Source: Paraburkholderia hospita (lineage in GTDB: Bacteria; Pseudomonadota; Gammaproteobacteria; Burkholderiales; Burkholderiaceae). From it: a stretch of DNA of 64,000 nucleotides. The notes under the pieces were generated by a model that saw only the letters and a program-made list of their open reading frames with translations, was not told the origin of the DNA and did no database searches. Where the stretch lies: positions 496,001-560,000 of the forward strand of contig NZ_CP026106.1 of the NCBI RefSeq assembly GCF_002902965.1. Reading direction: 5' to 3'. Shown piece by piece: positions 1-8,683 of the stretch. Numbering within the stretch: position 1 is the stretch's first letter; each line of letters begins with the position of its first letter. A program made the position numbers and the translations under genes.

Positions 1-237
1 AGGCTGGATACCGCCAGTGCGCTGTTCGTGACGGGATTCGATCCGAACAGCAACCTGGAAATCACGCTGGTCGCGCACACGCTCAATCCCGGGCTCCAGA
101 TCGTGGTGTCAGGTGAGAACGATTTGCGCAGGATGTTGCTCGAGAAGGCGGGCGCGTCGACGGTCATCGACCAGAACGACATCATTGCGTGCGCCATGGT
201 CGGGCAGATCGATGCGCGGCCGGCGCAACGGACCTGA
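1..237 (+). CDS. 3' end of a probable NAD-binding (TrkA-N/RCK-like) ion transport or channel protein
   Basis: The reading frame is open from the first base of the window to TGA at 235-237, so the N-terminus lies outside. The 78 visible residues alternate short hydrophobic strands and helices (ALFVTGFDPNSNLEITLVA, then LQIVVSG, then a helix ending KAGASTVID). This resembles the second half of a Rossmann-type TrkA-N/RCK domain of potassium-channel proteins, where a residue pair after 'KAGA' closes the nucleotide-binding fold. Family assignment rests on this pattern only and is tentative. The frame itself is convincingly coding in composition and is followed by a 226-bp intergenic gap. Confidence 0.45.
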   Translation, partial: RLDTASALFVTGFDPNSNLEITLVAHTLNPGLQIVVSGENDLRRMLLEKAGASTVIDQNDIIACAMVGQIDARPAQRT

Positions 238-463
238 ATTGTGTTGCATCGACCGGTTGAATCCGCCTCAGTAAGCGGTCACCTGCCGCGAGCGGATCAT
301 GATCGAGTGCAAATGGCCGCTGCGCCAACGCCCCGACCTTACGCAGACGGCCAGAGCAAAACGGGGGCCGCAGCAGCGAACGTCGTCCACTCGAAACAAA
401 TGTAATCGTCTGTTAATGGCGCGGGCGGCAGCCCTGTTTTGACGGCAGAAGCGTCCTTGCGGT

Positions 464-2716
464 TTGGTACGATCCCGCCTTTTCCGCCTGCGCGTCGTCA
501 CCGTGAATCGCCGATATTTGTCCTTGTTTCATCAACATTGCACAAGGTGGCTCGCCCGCATCGAACCACTGGCCGCTACCAGCAGAACGAAAGCCAGACT
601 CGTCTTCATTGCGGCGCTGCGAGGCCTTAGTCATCCGACGCGACGCGGTATCGCGCTGGCACTCTGCGCGGTGCCAGCGCTGTTCCTGCTGTACGTGCTC
701 GCGCTTGTGCCTTTCACACCAGGCATCGGCGACATCCGCAAAGTCCGTGTCGACCGGCCAGCGTTGATCGTGTCCGCCGACGGCAAACTGCTCGCGGACT
801 TCAAGCCGGTCAATCGCGAATGGGTGTCGCTCAAGCAGATTTCGCCGTACATGGTGGATGCCTTGATCGCGACGGAAGACCGTCGCTTCTACGAGCATCA
901 CGGCATCGACTGGAAGCGCACCGCGTCGGCCGCGCTGCATACGTTCTCTGGTGACCGGCAAGGCGGCTCGACGATCACGCAGCAGCTCGCGCGCAACCTG
1001 TATCCCGATGAAATCGGCCGCGCGCCGACCCTCGCGCGCAAGCTCAAGGAAGCCATCACGGCGTTCAAGATCGAAGCCGTGTACAGCAAGGACCAGATCC
1101 TCGAGACGTACCTGAACACGGTGCCGTTCCTGTATAACGCATACGGCGTGGAAATGGCCGCGCGCACCTACTTCAGCAAATCGGCTGCTCAGCTCGACAT
1201 CCTTGAAAGCGCGACGCTCGTCGGCATGCTGAAGGCCAACAGCACCTACAACCCGGTGCTCAATCCCGAGCGTGCATTGCAGCGGCGCAATACGGTGCTC
1301 GGGCAGATGAACAGGTACGGGAAGCTCAAGCCCGGCGAGTATGAATGGTTGAAGCGTCGACCGCTCAACGTCGATTTCGCGCTCCAGACCGCGTCGCCGG
1401 GCCCCGCACCGCATTTTGCGGCGCAATTGCGCAAGTGGCTGATCGGATGGGCCGATCGCAACGGCTACAACATCTATGCCGACGGGCTCGTCGTGCGCAC
1501 GACCATCGATTCCCGTCTGCAGGCAATGGCGACGCAGGCGATGAACTGGCAGACGAACCAGTTGCAATGGATCGCGAACGACGCATGGAACGAACGCACG
1601 GGCTGCTGGCCGGGCAACGACCTGTTCCAGACCTTCATCCGGCAGACGCCCGACTACCGCGCGGCGCGCGACGCGGGTCAATCGGATCAGGCCGCGCTCA
1701 GGAAGCTCGCCACGGACCCCACGTTCGTCCGTGCGCTGTGCCGGAGCAAAGCGCAGATCCAGGCGGGCTTTGTCGCCATCGATCCACGCAACGGAGATAT
1801 CAAGGCATGGGTCGGCAGTCGCGATTTCGGCGACGAGCCGTTCGATCATGTGCAGCAGGCGCGGCGCCAGCCGGGCTCGACGTTCAAGCCGTTCGTCTAC
1901 GGCGCGGCCTTTGCGGACGGCGCGCGGCCGAGCGATACGATCGTCGACCGGAGCGTCGCCATTCCCCTAAGCGGACATGCGATCTGGCGGCCGACCGACG
2001 CGGAACCGCCCACTGGCGGACCAATGACGCTGCGCGACGCACTCGCGTATTCGCGCAACCGCGTCACCGCTCAGCTTATGCAAAAGGAAGGCCCCGAGAA
2101 GGTCGTGCGGCTTGCGCGCGCGATGGGTGTGCGCGAAAGTCCGCTCGAAGCGGTGCCGTCGCTCGCGCTGGGCACGAGCCCGGTCACGCTGAAGGAAATG
2201 GTCTCGGCGTATTGCACGATCGCAGATCGCGGCGCCTATATCGAACCGCGCATGGTCACGCGCATCGAAGATCACAACGGCAAGGTGCTCGCAGAATTCC
2301 CGAGCGCATCGCCAGAAGCGGCGCTACCGGCCAGCGCAGCGCAAACGCTCGTCGACGTGATGCGCGACGTCGTCAACCGGGGCACCGGCTCGGACATCCG
2401 AACACGCTTCGGGATTCGCGCCGACGTAGCCGGCAAGACGGGCACGACGCAGGGCAACACCGATAGCTGGTTCATCCTGATGCATCCGCAACTGGTCGCT
2501 GGCGCGTGGGTTGGTTTCGACGATGCACGTGTGACGCTCGGCAACGACTATTGGGGTGAGGGGGCCCACAGCGCGTTGCCGATGGTGGGCGCATTTTACG
2601 ACATGGCGCTGCGCGCGCGAGTCATCGATCCCCGTGCTCAGCTTGGCCCCGAAACGCGCCCCCCTCGCGCGGTCCGCGCGCGACATCACCGCCACTTCCT
2701 GTTCTGGCCATTCTAG
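464..2716 (+). CDS. Class A penicillin-binding protein (transglycosylase/transpeptidase, PBP1a-like)
   Basis: Bifunctional peptidoglycan synthase anchored in the inner membrane, polymerising and cross-linking cell-wall glycan in the periplasm. A single membrane segment lies near residues 55-85. The GT51 motifs are all present: EDRRFYEHHG with the catalytic Glu near 138, GGSTITQQLARNL, RKLKEA, and KDQILETYLN. The transpeptidase triad is also intact: STFK with the nucleophilic Ser near 472, SRN, and KTGTT with Lys near 658. The 750-residue length is normal for the class. The start used is a TTG at 464; an in-frame GTG at 503 is an alternative, and the first 50 residues are not conserved-looking, so the true start is uncertain. 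The C-terminus is Arg/His rich. The gene is monocistronic. Confidence 0.9.
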   Translation: MVRSRLFRLRVVTVNRRYLSLFHQHCTRWLARIEPLAATSRTKARLVFIAALRGLSHPTRRGIALALCAVPALFLLYVLALVPFTPGIGDIRKVRVDRPALIVSADGKLLADFKPVNREWVSLKQISPYMVDALIATEDRRFYEHHGIDWKRTASAALHTFSGDRQGGSTITQQLARNLYPDEIGRAPTLARKLKEAITAFKIEAVYSKDQILETYLNTVPFLYNAYGVEMAARTYFSKSAAQLDILESATLVGMLKANSTYNPVLNPERALQRRNTVLGQMNRYGKLKPGEYEWLKRRPLNVDFALQTASPGPAPHFAAQLRKWLIGWADRNGYNIYADGLVVRTTIDSRLQAMATQAMNWQTNQLQWIANDAWNERTGCWPGNDLFQTFIRQTPDYRAARDAGQSDQAALRKLATDPTFVRALCRSKAQIQAGFVAIDPRNGDIKAWVGSRDFGDEPFDHVQQARRQPGSTFKPFVYGAAFADGARPSDTIVDRSVAIPLSGHAIWRPTDAEPPTGGPMTLRDALAYSRNRVTAQLMQKEGPEKVVRLARAMGVRESPLEAVPSLALGTSPVTLKEMVSAYCTIADRGAYIEPRMVTRIEDHNGKVLAEFPSASPEAALPASAAQTLVDVMRDVVNRGTGSDIRTRFGIRADVAGKTGTTQGNTDSWFILMHPQLVAGAWVGFDDARVTLGNDYWGEGAHSALPMVGAFYDMALRARVIDPRAQLGPETRPPRAVRARHHRHFLFWPF

Positions 2717-2877
2717 TGTCGTTGAATAATGCTCTTCTGTGCTGCTTTGCTCGCTATCAGTAGAGCAAACCGTGATAAGCGGACATGACAACGCTGCTCA
2801 CTGCGTGAGATTGAACAATGACGGCTACGTGTGAGGTGGCCGACCAGCAACGTGTTGCTGCCCTTTCGGGGGACAAG

Positions 2878-3153
2878 ATGAAACATCTCTTCATTGCCGC
2901 GGCGCTAGCGGATATTGGAATGGGGGCGTCAGGACTTGCGAATGCTGTCGACGTTGGCGTTGGCATCAATATTGGCGTACCGCCGCCCGTCGTGGTCGCG
3001 CCGGCACCGGTGGTCGTAGTGTCGCCCGGATGGCACGGGGGCCGGTACTGGGACGGACACCGCTATTTGGACCGCGACGAATGGGAGGAGCATCGCCACC
3101 GTCACGGGCACGATCACTGTCCGCCGGGCCACGCGAAAAAAGGCGAATGCTGA
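2878..3153 (+). CDS. Small secreted His-rich protein with PV-repeat segment
   Basis: Predicted 91-residue exported protein of unknown function. The ATG at 2878 was preferred over 2818 because it follows a purine-rich GGGGGACAAG site and begins a clean signal peptide (MKHLFIAAALA... ending near ANA). The mature part has a low-complexity stretch of Pro and Val (PPPVVVAPAPVVVV), then WHGGRYWDGHRYLDRDEW and a His/Asp-rich tail (HRHRHGHDH) that could bind metal ions. Similar small periplasmic proteins with a PxPV-like segment and a basic/aromatic tail are common in Burkholderiaceae; no function can be assigned from the sequence. Confidence 0.6.
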   Translation: MKHLFIAAALADIGMGASGLANAVDVGVGINIGVPPPVVVAPAPVVVVSPGWHGGRYWDGHRYLDRDEWEEHRHRHGHDHCPPGHAKKGEC

Positions 3154-3521
3154 CTAACCAGCACCGCGAGCCGCCGCCGGGAGGAATGACGCAAGTCCAG
3201 TCAGCGGCCGGTTCTTGAATGCCCGTGCATGAAAGCGTGTGGTTCGAATGTCCGCTATGTGGCGCCTCGAGTGGGCGCTCGGTGTCGACCAGGAAATTCG
3301 ACATGGGGCGGGACCGGCCAACTAGGTTCGTTCCTCCGCACGCTCAGATGGCCATTCAAGCGTCGGCTCCGCACCAGGCACCGGACCTTCGTGGTTGGGA
3401 TCATGTCGACAACATGTCGGCCTTTATGGGAATTTATCTCGTGTTGCTGATCTCACCGTCTACGCTTTTGTGCGACGCACGTCCATGCCACCACCTGGCA
3501 CGTGCGTCGTAAGTCTAAGAA
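3154..3521. other. Intergenic gap
   Basis: About 370 bp between two small genes. Open frames here (for example 3219-3512) lack a ribosome site and coding-like composition. Apart from the inverted repeats at its right end I see nothing in it. Confidence 0.4.
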
Positions 3522-3530
3522 CTAAGACTT
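3473..3530. terminator. Double inverted repeat, likely terminator region
   Basis: CGACGCACGT (3473-3482) pairs perfectly with ACGTGCGTCG (3500-3509). Directly after it AAGTCT (3511-3516) pairs with AGACTT (3525-3530), and this second stem overlaps the stop codon of the minus-strand gene at 3522. The placement just past that gene suggests transcription termination or mRNA 3'-end protection. There is no long T-run, so classical rho-independent termination is not certain. Confidence 0.45.
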
Positions 3531-3818
3531 GTTCAAATGAGCAATGACTGCACCCTCCGTCACTTCCGGCGCCGCCGCTCCAATACTCCCCGCATTCTTC
3601 GTAATCCATTCCTTCGCTCTTTGCACGCTCTCATCGATACCTGTCTTGTCTTGACAAACGGTCACGGAGAATCCGCCATCCCCGCTGCGTACGAGCGTGT
3701 ACGTTACCAAGCCTTTGACACCACCCATCCATTCTTCGACCTCAGCGTTATGCTTCTCGAGCAAATCAAACAATTCTTTCGCGCCCTTTCCGGAATATCG
3801 TCTTAAAACAGTTTGCAT
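3522..3818 (-). CDS. Small conserved-looking alpha/beta protein of unknown function
   Basis: 98-residue cytoplasmic protein. The ATG at 3818 was chosen because it is preceded by a strong GGAGGTCGC site; a longer frame to 3890 lacks one. The sequence starts MQTVLRRYSGKGAKELFDLLEKH, then GLVTYTLVRSGDGGFSVTVCQDKTGIDES and a C-terminal helix (AKEWITKNAG). This strand-helix pattern resembles a dimeric ferredoxin-like/ABM-type barrel, which is inference from the pattern only. It stands alone, with stem-loops at its 3' end. Confidence 0.7.
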   Translation of the reverse strand: MQTVLRRYSGKGAKELFDLLEKHNAEVEEWMGGVKGLVTYTLVRSGDGGFSVTVCQDKTGIDESVQRAKEWITKNAGSIGAAAPEVTEGAVIAHLNKS

Positions 3819-4545
3819 GATTGCGACCTCCAATTCCGCAAGATAAGGCGCCACTATCAGCAGGGCGCCCGACAACTGACCACAGTGCACACTCTCTCAT
3901 CATTGCTCAGTGGAGACCACGAGCACGGCAGGACCGATCGTCGCCGCAACAACGAAGTGTAGTAACCATGCTGTCTATGTAAAGCAATTGTCAAACTCTA
4001 ATGCTCTTATCGAAACCTTGGCTTAGGTAAGCTGATACTCCAACCTTTTGGAGCAGGTCGAGCATCCTGGTCGAGCGGGGCGGGCTACCGCAAAGCGGAA
4101 GCTAGACGTCCAAGAGAATCCACTGGCGGCCATCGCACACAATTTGGCGGCAGCTGCGTCTCGAAAGCTGCAGTTTGGCAAATAGAACGGCGGAGCTCAG
4201 AGGGCGCAACCGACCCTTATGGGCACAATGCCGCCGCCTGTGCAGTTCAAGTATTTTCGAACGGTGGCTTCCAGGGAAGACGGCCGAACGCGTACAGTCG
4301 GCCATCTACCGAGGTTGGCTCACGCTTTCACGCGGACGTTCGAACGTCGGCTCCGCCCAGACAACGGCCCCCATTAGCCGGCCTGAGTTAAGAGAAAAAG
4401 AGCCACCCCGCAAACTTGATGCGTTCATCAGAATCAGGGATGGTCAGGACGCGGTCCGGCGTTGCGGCGCCGGCGGCGCCCGTGGCGCCCGCCCCGTGCG
4501 CCTGACCGCAACGGCAATCTCTAGCGCCGCCGAGAAGTCGTCACT
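3819..4545. other. Non-coding or decayed stretch
   Basis: About 730 bp with no convincing gene. Frames such as 4175-4618 (+) have no ribosome site and read as Arg/Ser/Pro-rich shadow sequence. A low-complexity run of GGCGCC/GCCCGC repeats lies at 4465-4500. No recognisable mobile-element ends seen. Confidence 0.35.
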
Positions 4546-5173
4546 TCAGGTGATATGCTCGGATCCGTCAAGTCCTGTGAGGCCAGCAGTTGATCCGCGT
4601 ATCTGGCCCGCTGCTTGAAGTAGTTCAGAAAGTGCAACGGCGACTGCAGCGTCTCCGTCATGGCATCGAATCGTGAATGAGTCCAAAGACGCATAGCCAA
4701 ATCCAACAACCGTTTGTTGATGTATTAGCTCCCAGACTTCTTTCAAATCGGGTTGCGTGGACTCATTCAGTGCATACGCGTTGCGACTCATAGAATCCCG
4801 AAAACGCGCAAAAGCCGCCGCAACGCTTAGTTTGGGCGTACCCGCTTCGGCATCTTGGCAGTGCTTGCCGAACGGAAGAATCAAATTTTCCCCAGCATCC
4901 ACACTCTTCCAAGGGCGTCCCTGGTGGAAGACTGCCTGTGTTAGCTCCGTCGCTCGGTGACGCCGCGATGCTGCTCGCTTTACCGTTTAAAACTTTGTAA
5001 ACCTCGTCCTTATCCATCTCGCAACTTTTTGCAATCTCCGCGATCGTTTTCTCTTCAGCCATGTTTTTAATTCGAGTGTCACTGCATGTCGCGCCAGCCG
5101 AGGCTGAGTAAATCAATGCGGCGACGAGTAGGCCGTGTGCCTTGGCAAATCGAGACAAGAAGCGCAGTGACAT
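4546..5173 (-). pseudogene. Probable frameshifted small exported protein
   Basis: Two overlapping minus-strand frames look like halves of one gene. The upstream frame starts at 5173 with a signal peptide (MSLRFLSRFAKAHGLLVAAL... SAGA) followed by TCSDTRIKNMAEEKTIAEIAKSCEMDKDEVYKVLNG, a helical segment with a Cys pair. The downstream frame, open from about 4990 to 4546, reads ELTQAVFHQGRPWKSVDAGENLI and continues as plausible globular sequence to HIT at 4546. The frames overlap between about 4763 and 4990. A single indel there would join them. It could instead be two genes, or the upstream frame could continue intact to 4763. Function unknown. Confidence 0.4.
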
Positions 5174-5441
5174 CAGAGTCTCAAGGCATGAGAGAAACCG
5201 GCGCCAGGGCAATGAATCTGCCAGGCTGCGGACCGCACAGCTTGTAAGTGAGCACGTCATGTGAGCGCGTGGAATTGCTGCTGCCGCTTTCTAACCGCGT
5301 CAGGTAAATAAAGGGTAGGTTGTGCGAATTCGATTTACAAGCTGGAGACGTTGCCTAGGCTCTGAGCATCTGTCTGGTTGGACCAAGGTCCAACACGCTT
5401 TCGTTCGCGCTCAACGCCGTCATTTCCCATATGGAGCACAT

Positions 5442-5660
5442 TCAAGGGTAACTTGGACCAGTGCGACAAAGAACCAACGGCCTCGCTGGCATCGGCACCA
5501 GCGCGGCCATGGTAGCGATCAGGCTGGTCGCCAGTTGTACGAAGCCGGCTGATTCATCGCTAAGGTGGTGTTCCGGCAGCACGGCGCGCAAATATGCGCC
5601 AAGCACTGCGCTGCCGAATACGCACACAAACACAACCAAGGCGACGAGGAAATGGTCCAC
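5442..5660 (-). pseudogene. 5' fragment of a DUF4239/bestrophin-like membrane protein
   Basis: A GTG at 5660 behind a GCAGG site starts VDHFLVALVVFVCVFGSAVLG, a first membrane segment, then RAVLPEHHLSDESAGFVQLAT and SLIATMAALV. These are hallmarks of the N-terminal 55 residues of the DUF4239 family, in which a long second half with more membrane segments follows. Here resemblance stops abruptly near 5496 and the frame ends at 5442 with unrelated residues. About 200 residues are therefore missing. The remnant sits downstream of the small exported gene at 5708-6001. Confidence 0.6.
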
Positions 5661-5707
5661 CCTGCAATGCTCCGTCTCTGGTCTTAAGCGTGCCGCCCCT
5701 GCAGCTA

Positions 5708-6001
5708 TCAGGGAAGCATGCCGCACTCGAACATCTTGTTGGCAACGGGTGCGGCCACCCTGTTGATGAACGCAGCGCGCATCTGTGGGTCGCTTTGGAG
5801 CATCTGTACCGCCTCCTGCTCTCTCTGAGATTTCGGATGGCCTCGTTTTGCCATTCTCTCTTGCCAAAGTTGCTCGCAACTCGCTTGCTGGTACTTCTGC
5901 ACGAGATCGTCAGCGATCATGTTCATGACAGGGTATTGAGCCGTGGCGGCCTCCGCGAACAGCAACGCCGGTACCATCGCAAACCAAAGACATTTGTTCA
6001 T
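5708..6001 (-). CDS. Small exported protein of unknown function
   Basis: 97 residues with a clear signal peptide (MNKCLWFAMVPALLFAEAATA, cleavage likely after ATA). The mature part is helical and charged, with two cysteines (SCEQLW and FECGM) that could form a disulfide in the periplasm. It contains QERMAKRGHPKSQREQE and a conserved-looking end FINRVAAPVANKMFECGML. I do not recognise a named domain. It is the last intact gene before a decayed region on its 3' side. Confidence 0.7.
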   Translation of the reverse strand: MNKCLWFAMVPALLFAEAATAQYPVMNMIADDLVQKYQQASCEQLWQERMAKRGHPKSQREQEAVQMLQSDPQMRAAFINRVAAPVANKMFECGMLP

Positions 6002-6421
6002 GGGCTTACCCTCGCATCCTCACAAGCGGCTACTGGTCTGTCAGAGTTCCAAGATCGGCGCTTCCGCACGCAAGGCATGGTTCTTTACTTCTTCTACGCG
6101 CCCCGTCCAGGGGCGCGAGATCAACCACGCTCGTTCGAAAGATAGTCTACGCGACTAGTGGGGATGCCGATATTGGACCATGGTTCAATATCGAAGCAAT
6201 TCGGCCACTGCCCGTCTTCTATGCGCGATTGCCTTTCCCGGATCGGCAGGGCAGCATTGGATCGAACGTGCTAATTCGCCTCATGCCGAAGCGTACTGGT
6301 TCGAATGGCGGTTCCACGCCTGTGAGCCGACGGATGCGAGTTGGAAGGTCGAATGTCCCGTCAGGGTCGAAGTGTGAGTTCGCTGACAGACGAAGCTGTC
6401 GTATGCTCGATGCCACCACCG
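6002..6421. other. Gap with out-of-frame remnant of the SET gene
   Basis: The minus-strand frame 6219-6428 continues directly from the shifted end of the SET gene but shows no SET-like motifs. The remaining bases up to 6002 hold no feature I can support. Confidence 0.3.
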
Positions 6422-6817
6422 TCAGCAATCCGCCACATTGCTGACGCAGAACACAGCCTGTTCCAATGTCGGCAATGGCCGGATGAACACACGATCGCCG
6501 ACCTCAACCGCTTCGCGGTTGGAAATGCATGCGTGGTTCAGAAAGCGCGCGCTGTTGTCGCCGCGGCTGTCGTCGATCACGAGTCCGCTAGACAGCACAA
6601 AAACAAGCCTATGTCCGACAGCGGATTGCAGGCGAGCAGTCGCCCGACGGCAGCTGGTGACTTCACCTTTGTATTCGATGAGTCGCTCGCCAGCGGAGAG
6701 GGGACGCAACGCGAGCCGCCCCTTGCCGTGCACTGAAGAGCGCCGTGCCGTAATACGTCGCAGTCGCCTTGCGTTGTTTGTCCCTTCCTCCACGTAATAC
6801 GAGCGACCGATCTTCAT
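6422..6817 (-). pseudogene. SET-domain protein, broken at the 3' end
   Basis: The frame reads a bacterial SET domain: ITARRSSVHGKGRLALRPLS, GERLIEYKGEV, then SARFLNHACISNREAVEVGD and RVFIRPL. SET proteins transfer methyl groups to lysines using S-adenosylmethionine. In intact members the NHxC region is followed by 'I..I..GEEL.YDY' and a cysteine-rich post-SET. Here that part is absent. After RVFI the expected 'AIADIGTG' appears only in the neighbouring frame (about 6470-6450), indicating a single-base frameshift, and past it no GEELxxDY follows even in that frame. Two lesions are therefore likely, and catalytic activity is improbable. Confidence 0.6.
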
Positions 6818-6942
6818 TGATTACCCTGTGTTTTCTCGTTGTTTCGATTACTCGTTGCGCTGCTTCGGTCATGAGTTGACTGGACGTGATTCGCAGAGTG
6901 ATGAAATGCTAGGATTCGTTTCCGACAACAACGGAAGCCCGT

Positions 6943-7200
6943 ATGAAAAACGAATTCAAGATTTCGGAAATCAGTACGGAAACAAGCGGCGACTATGTGA
7001 GTTTCGTCATCTCCGATCGCGATGGGAGCCGCGCGGCGACGATCGCCAGAACGGCGATCAGAGTTCTTGCTGCATCCACCGAATATGATGAGACTCAAGT
7101 GATTCGGAACAATGCTGGCAAGATTCGAGAAGTGGCTGTCAAGTGGCGGAAAGCGAACCCGGACGCACTGGTTGTCGCTTTGGGCAGCTACGATTGCTGA
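6943..7200 (+). CDS. Small protein of unknown function
   Basis: 85 residues, ATG at 6943 with GGAAG five bases upstream. Composition is soluble and acidic/basic mixed: a strand-rich first half (FKISEIST, YVSFVISDRDGSRAATIARTAIRVL) and a C-terminal KWRKANPDALVVALGSYDC. No recognised domain, signal peptide or membrane segment. It is flanked by other short orphan genes in a region that looks like accumulated accessory DNA. Confidence 0.5.
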   Translation: MKNEFKISEISTETSGDYVSFVISDRDGSRAATIARTAIRVLAASTEYDETQVIRNNAGKIREVAVKWRKANPDALVVALGSYDC

Positions 7201-7226
7201 GCGAGTGCAACGGGCAGTGTTTTCGC

Positions 7227-7745
7227 TCACGCCTTATCTCCCTTCTCTGCGGATGCCGCGATAGCTGACGGGCGCCACTCGATCAACGGCTGATCGCTGC
7301 GCACGTATAGCGGATGGCGCGGCGAGCCGTCCTTCGTTGTGCCGAGACACCAGAGGCGCGCGCCAGCGTCAGTCAAGATGCCGGCGACACGAACGGCGCG
7401 CTCAGGCTTGGCATTCGATCCCCACGCGCACACGACGTCGTCGCACTCGCGCGCGAAAACCCATAGGTAGTCATCGTTGTCAGGCCCGACTGGATCGTGA
7501 TGCGCCCACAGCGCGGCCGGGTCGGTCGAGCGCAGCGCGTACAGGTTCGCCACGGCGAGGCCATTGCAGTCCCAAAGCTTCGCGAAACCACGGCAGCGTC
7601 GGATCGTCGGATCGTCGAGCGCCGCGTCCGCCGTGCTCGGATTCAGCATCACGAGCAAGGCCGTCGATTTCACGGGTGATAGCGACTCGGCTGCGCGCTT
7701 CAGCAAATAGCGATATGTGCCACAAGGGCTGATGACGGCACTCAT
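7227..7745 (-). CDS. DUF1643 domain protein
   Basis: 172 residues matching the DUF1643 pattern throughout: start YRYLLKR, then LLVMLNPSTADAALDDPTIRRC, GLAVANLYALRSTDP, VCAWGSNAK, and the C-terminal LWCLGTTKDGSPRHPLYV. The family is widespread in bacteria and phages with no established biochemical role; many members are about 150-180 residues, so this one looks complete. The start is ATG at 7745. Codon use is ordinary for the window. Confidence 0.85.
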   Translation of the reverse strand: MSAVISPCGTYRYLLKRAAESLSPVKSTALLVMLNPSTADAALDDPTIRRCRGFAKLWDCNGLAVANLYALRSTDPAALWAHHDPVGPDNDDYLWVFARECDDVVCAWGSNAKPERAVRVAGILTDAGARLWCLGTTKDGSPRHPLYVRSDQPLIEWRPSAIAASAEKGDKA

Positions 7746-7783
7746 GCTAGGATTCCTCGCAAAATATCCAGGAGACCACTGCC

Positions 7784-8026
7784 ATGTCGAAACCCGTGAT
7801 TTCGCCAGAAGAGTTTATTGCCGAAGTGAATAAGCGATTGCCGAGCATCGGTGGATATGAAACTGGGATGCGTGTGTCTCTCTATCCAGAGGGAAGCAAC
7901 GGCGTGACTGCGAGCGGATATAGTTTGGAACCCGATACCATCGAGGCAAGAGCGGTCGTTGGAACTGCCATCTCGCAGGTGCTTTTCGAGTTCGATGTAA
8001 ACCCGCACATCTCCCGAGAGTCCTGA
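7784..8026 (+). CDS. Small acidic protein of unknown function
   Basis: 80 residues starting MSKPVISPEEFIAEVNKRLP, with a GGAGA site upstream of the ATG at 7784. The N-terminal helix (EEFIAEVNKRL) and the middle GMRVSLYPEGSNGVTASGYSLEP suggest a compact soluble fold. It is transcribed divergently from the DUF1643 gene with a 38-bp gap. No domain recognised. Confidence 0.5.
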   Translation: MSKPVISPEEFIAEVNKRLPSIGGYETGMRVSLYPEGSNGVTASGYSLEPDTIEARAVVGTAISQVLFEFDVNPHISRES

Positions 8027-8101
8027 TTTACTCTGTTGGGTAAATGACAAATGCCAAGCTCCGCGAGCTTTCACAACAGTCGAAGGAGCAGGAGCCCTGA
8101 C

Positions 8102-8326
8102 GTGGAACTCTGGATTCAACCGTGCGAGCCATGCACAGACCTTTATGGGCACCCCTCAACGGTTGATCCGCACGATACGTTGACTCTCGTGGGAGCCGGC
8201 GAAGTGAAAGCCGCCCAGGTTGAGCAACACTACACCTGCGTTCGATGCGGCGCCGCATTCGCTCGTATCCTCAAAGGCGAGCCGCGACGACAGGTCTGGA
8301 TGCTGCTGAACGCAGGGCAACATTAA
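8102..8326 (+). CDS. Small putative zinc-ribbon protein
   Basis: 74 residues from a GTG at 8102 preceded by AGGAG at seven bases; an in-frame ATG at 8051 lacks a site. Two Cys pairs, CEPC near the N-terminus and CVRC in the middle, separated by about 40 residues, could bind one Zn ion. The protein starts VELWIQPCEPCTDLYGHP and ends with a basic LKGEPRRQVWMLL. It is followed by another Cys-pair protein remnant, suggesting a related accessory set. Function unknown. Confidence 0.5.
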   Translation: MELWIQPCEPCTDLYGHPSTVDPHDTLTLVGAGEVKAAQVEQHYTCVRCGAAFARILKGEPRRQVWMLLNAGQH

Positions 8327-8441
8327 CCTGAAGCGCGTCCTTGCTAACAAGCTGCTTAAAGAACAAGAGCGCTGAATTGCCGCGCCGACACTCAGAACCT
8401 GGGCAACCGCCCATGCGGCGCAAACGGCGGCGGAGATAGCC

Positions 8442-8683
8442 ATGTGGACTTGCCGAAACTGCAAGGCACGTTCCTCGTTCGATCAGGTCGAAGCCTAAAC
8501 CGACGAAAGCGGGCTTTTTTCGTTTGTCGCGACTGTGATTACCGAAATAAGCTGGTGAAGTCGGGCGGAGATGCCTTCGAAGTGAAATACTCGGGCGATC
8601 TCGGCGCCTATCCCTCCGACGCGGACGCTATCGAATCGGCGCAGCGTTGGGCGATGAAGTGGTGCGACGACAGCTCTGGATAG
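8442..8683 (+). pseudogene. Zinc-ribbon protein gene with nonsense codon and frameshift
   Basis: ATG at 8442 starts MWTCRNCKARSSFDQVEA and stops at TAA (8496-8498). After the stop, one extra T in the run at about 8515-8520 would restore a frame reading LFFVCRDCDYRNKLVKSGGD and on to MKWCDDSSG at 8683. Together the parts would make an 80-residue protein with two CxxC pairs (CRNC and CRDC), a classical zinc ribbon. Reading TAA as GAA gives EAETDESG, a plausible linker. The gene thus appears to carry a G-to-T nonsense change plus a one-base deletion. Alternatively the frame from GTG at 8444 is used as a shorter unrelated protein, which I think less likely. Confidence 0.5.

Noticed and set aside
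413..1849. 478-residue minus-strand frame
   Set aside because: Antisense to the penicillin-binding protein gene; Arg/Leu-rich shadow sequence with no domain.
8505..8530. Terminator at the T-run
   Set aside because: The stem around CGAAA/TTTCG is weak and the run lies inside the zinc-ribbon frame; a coding explanation fits better.
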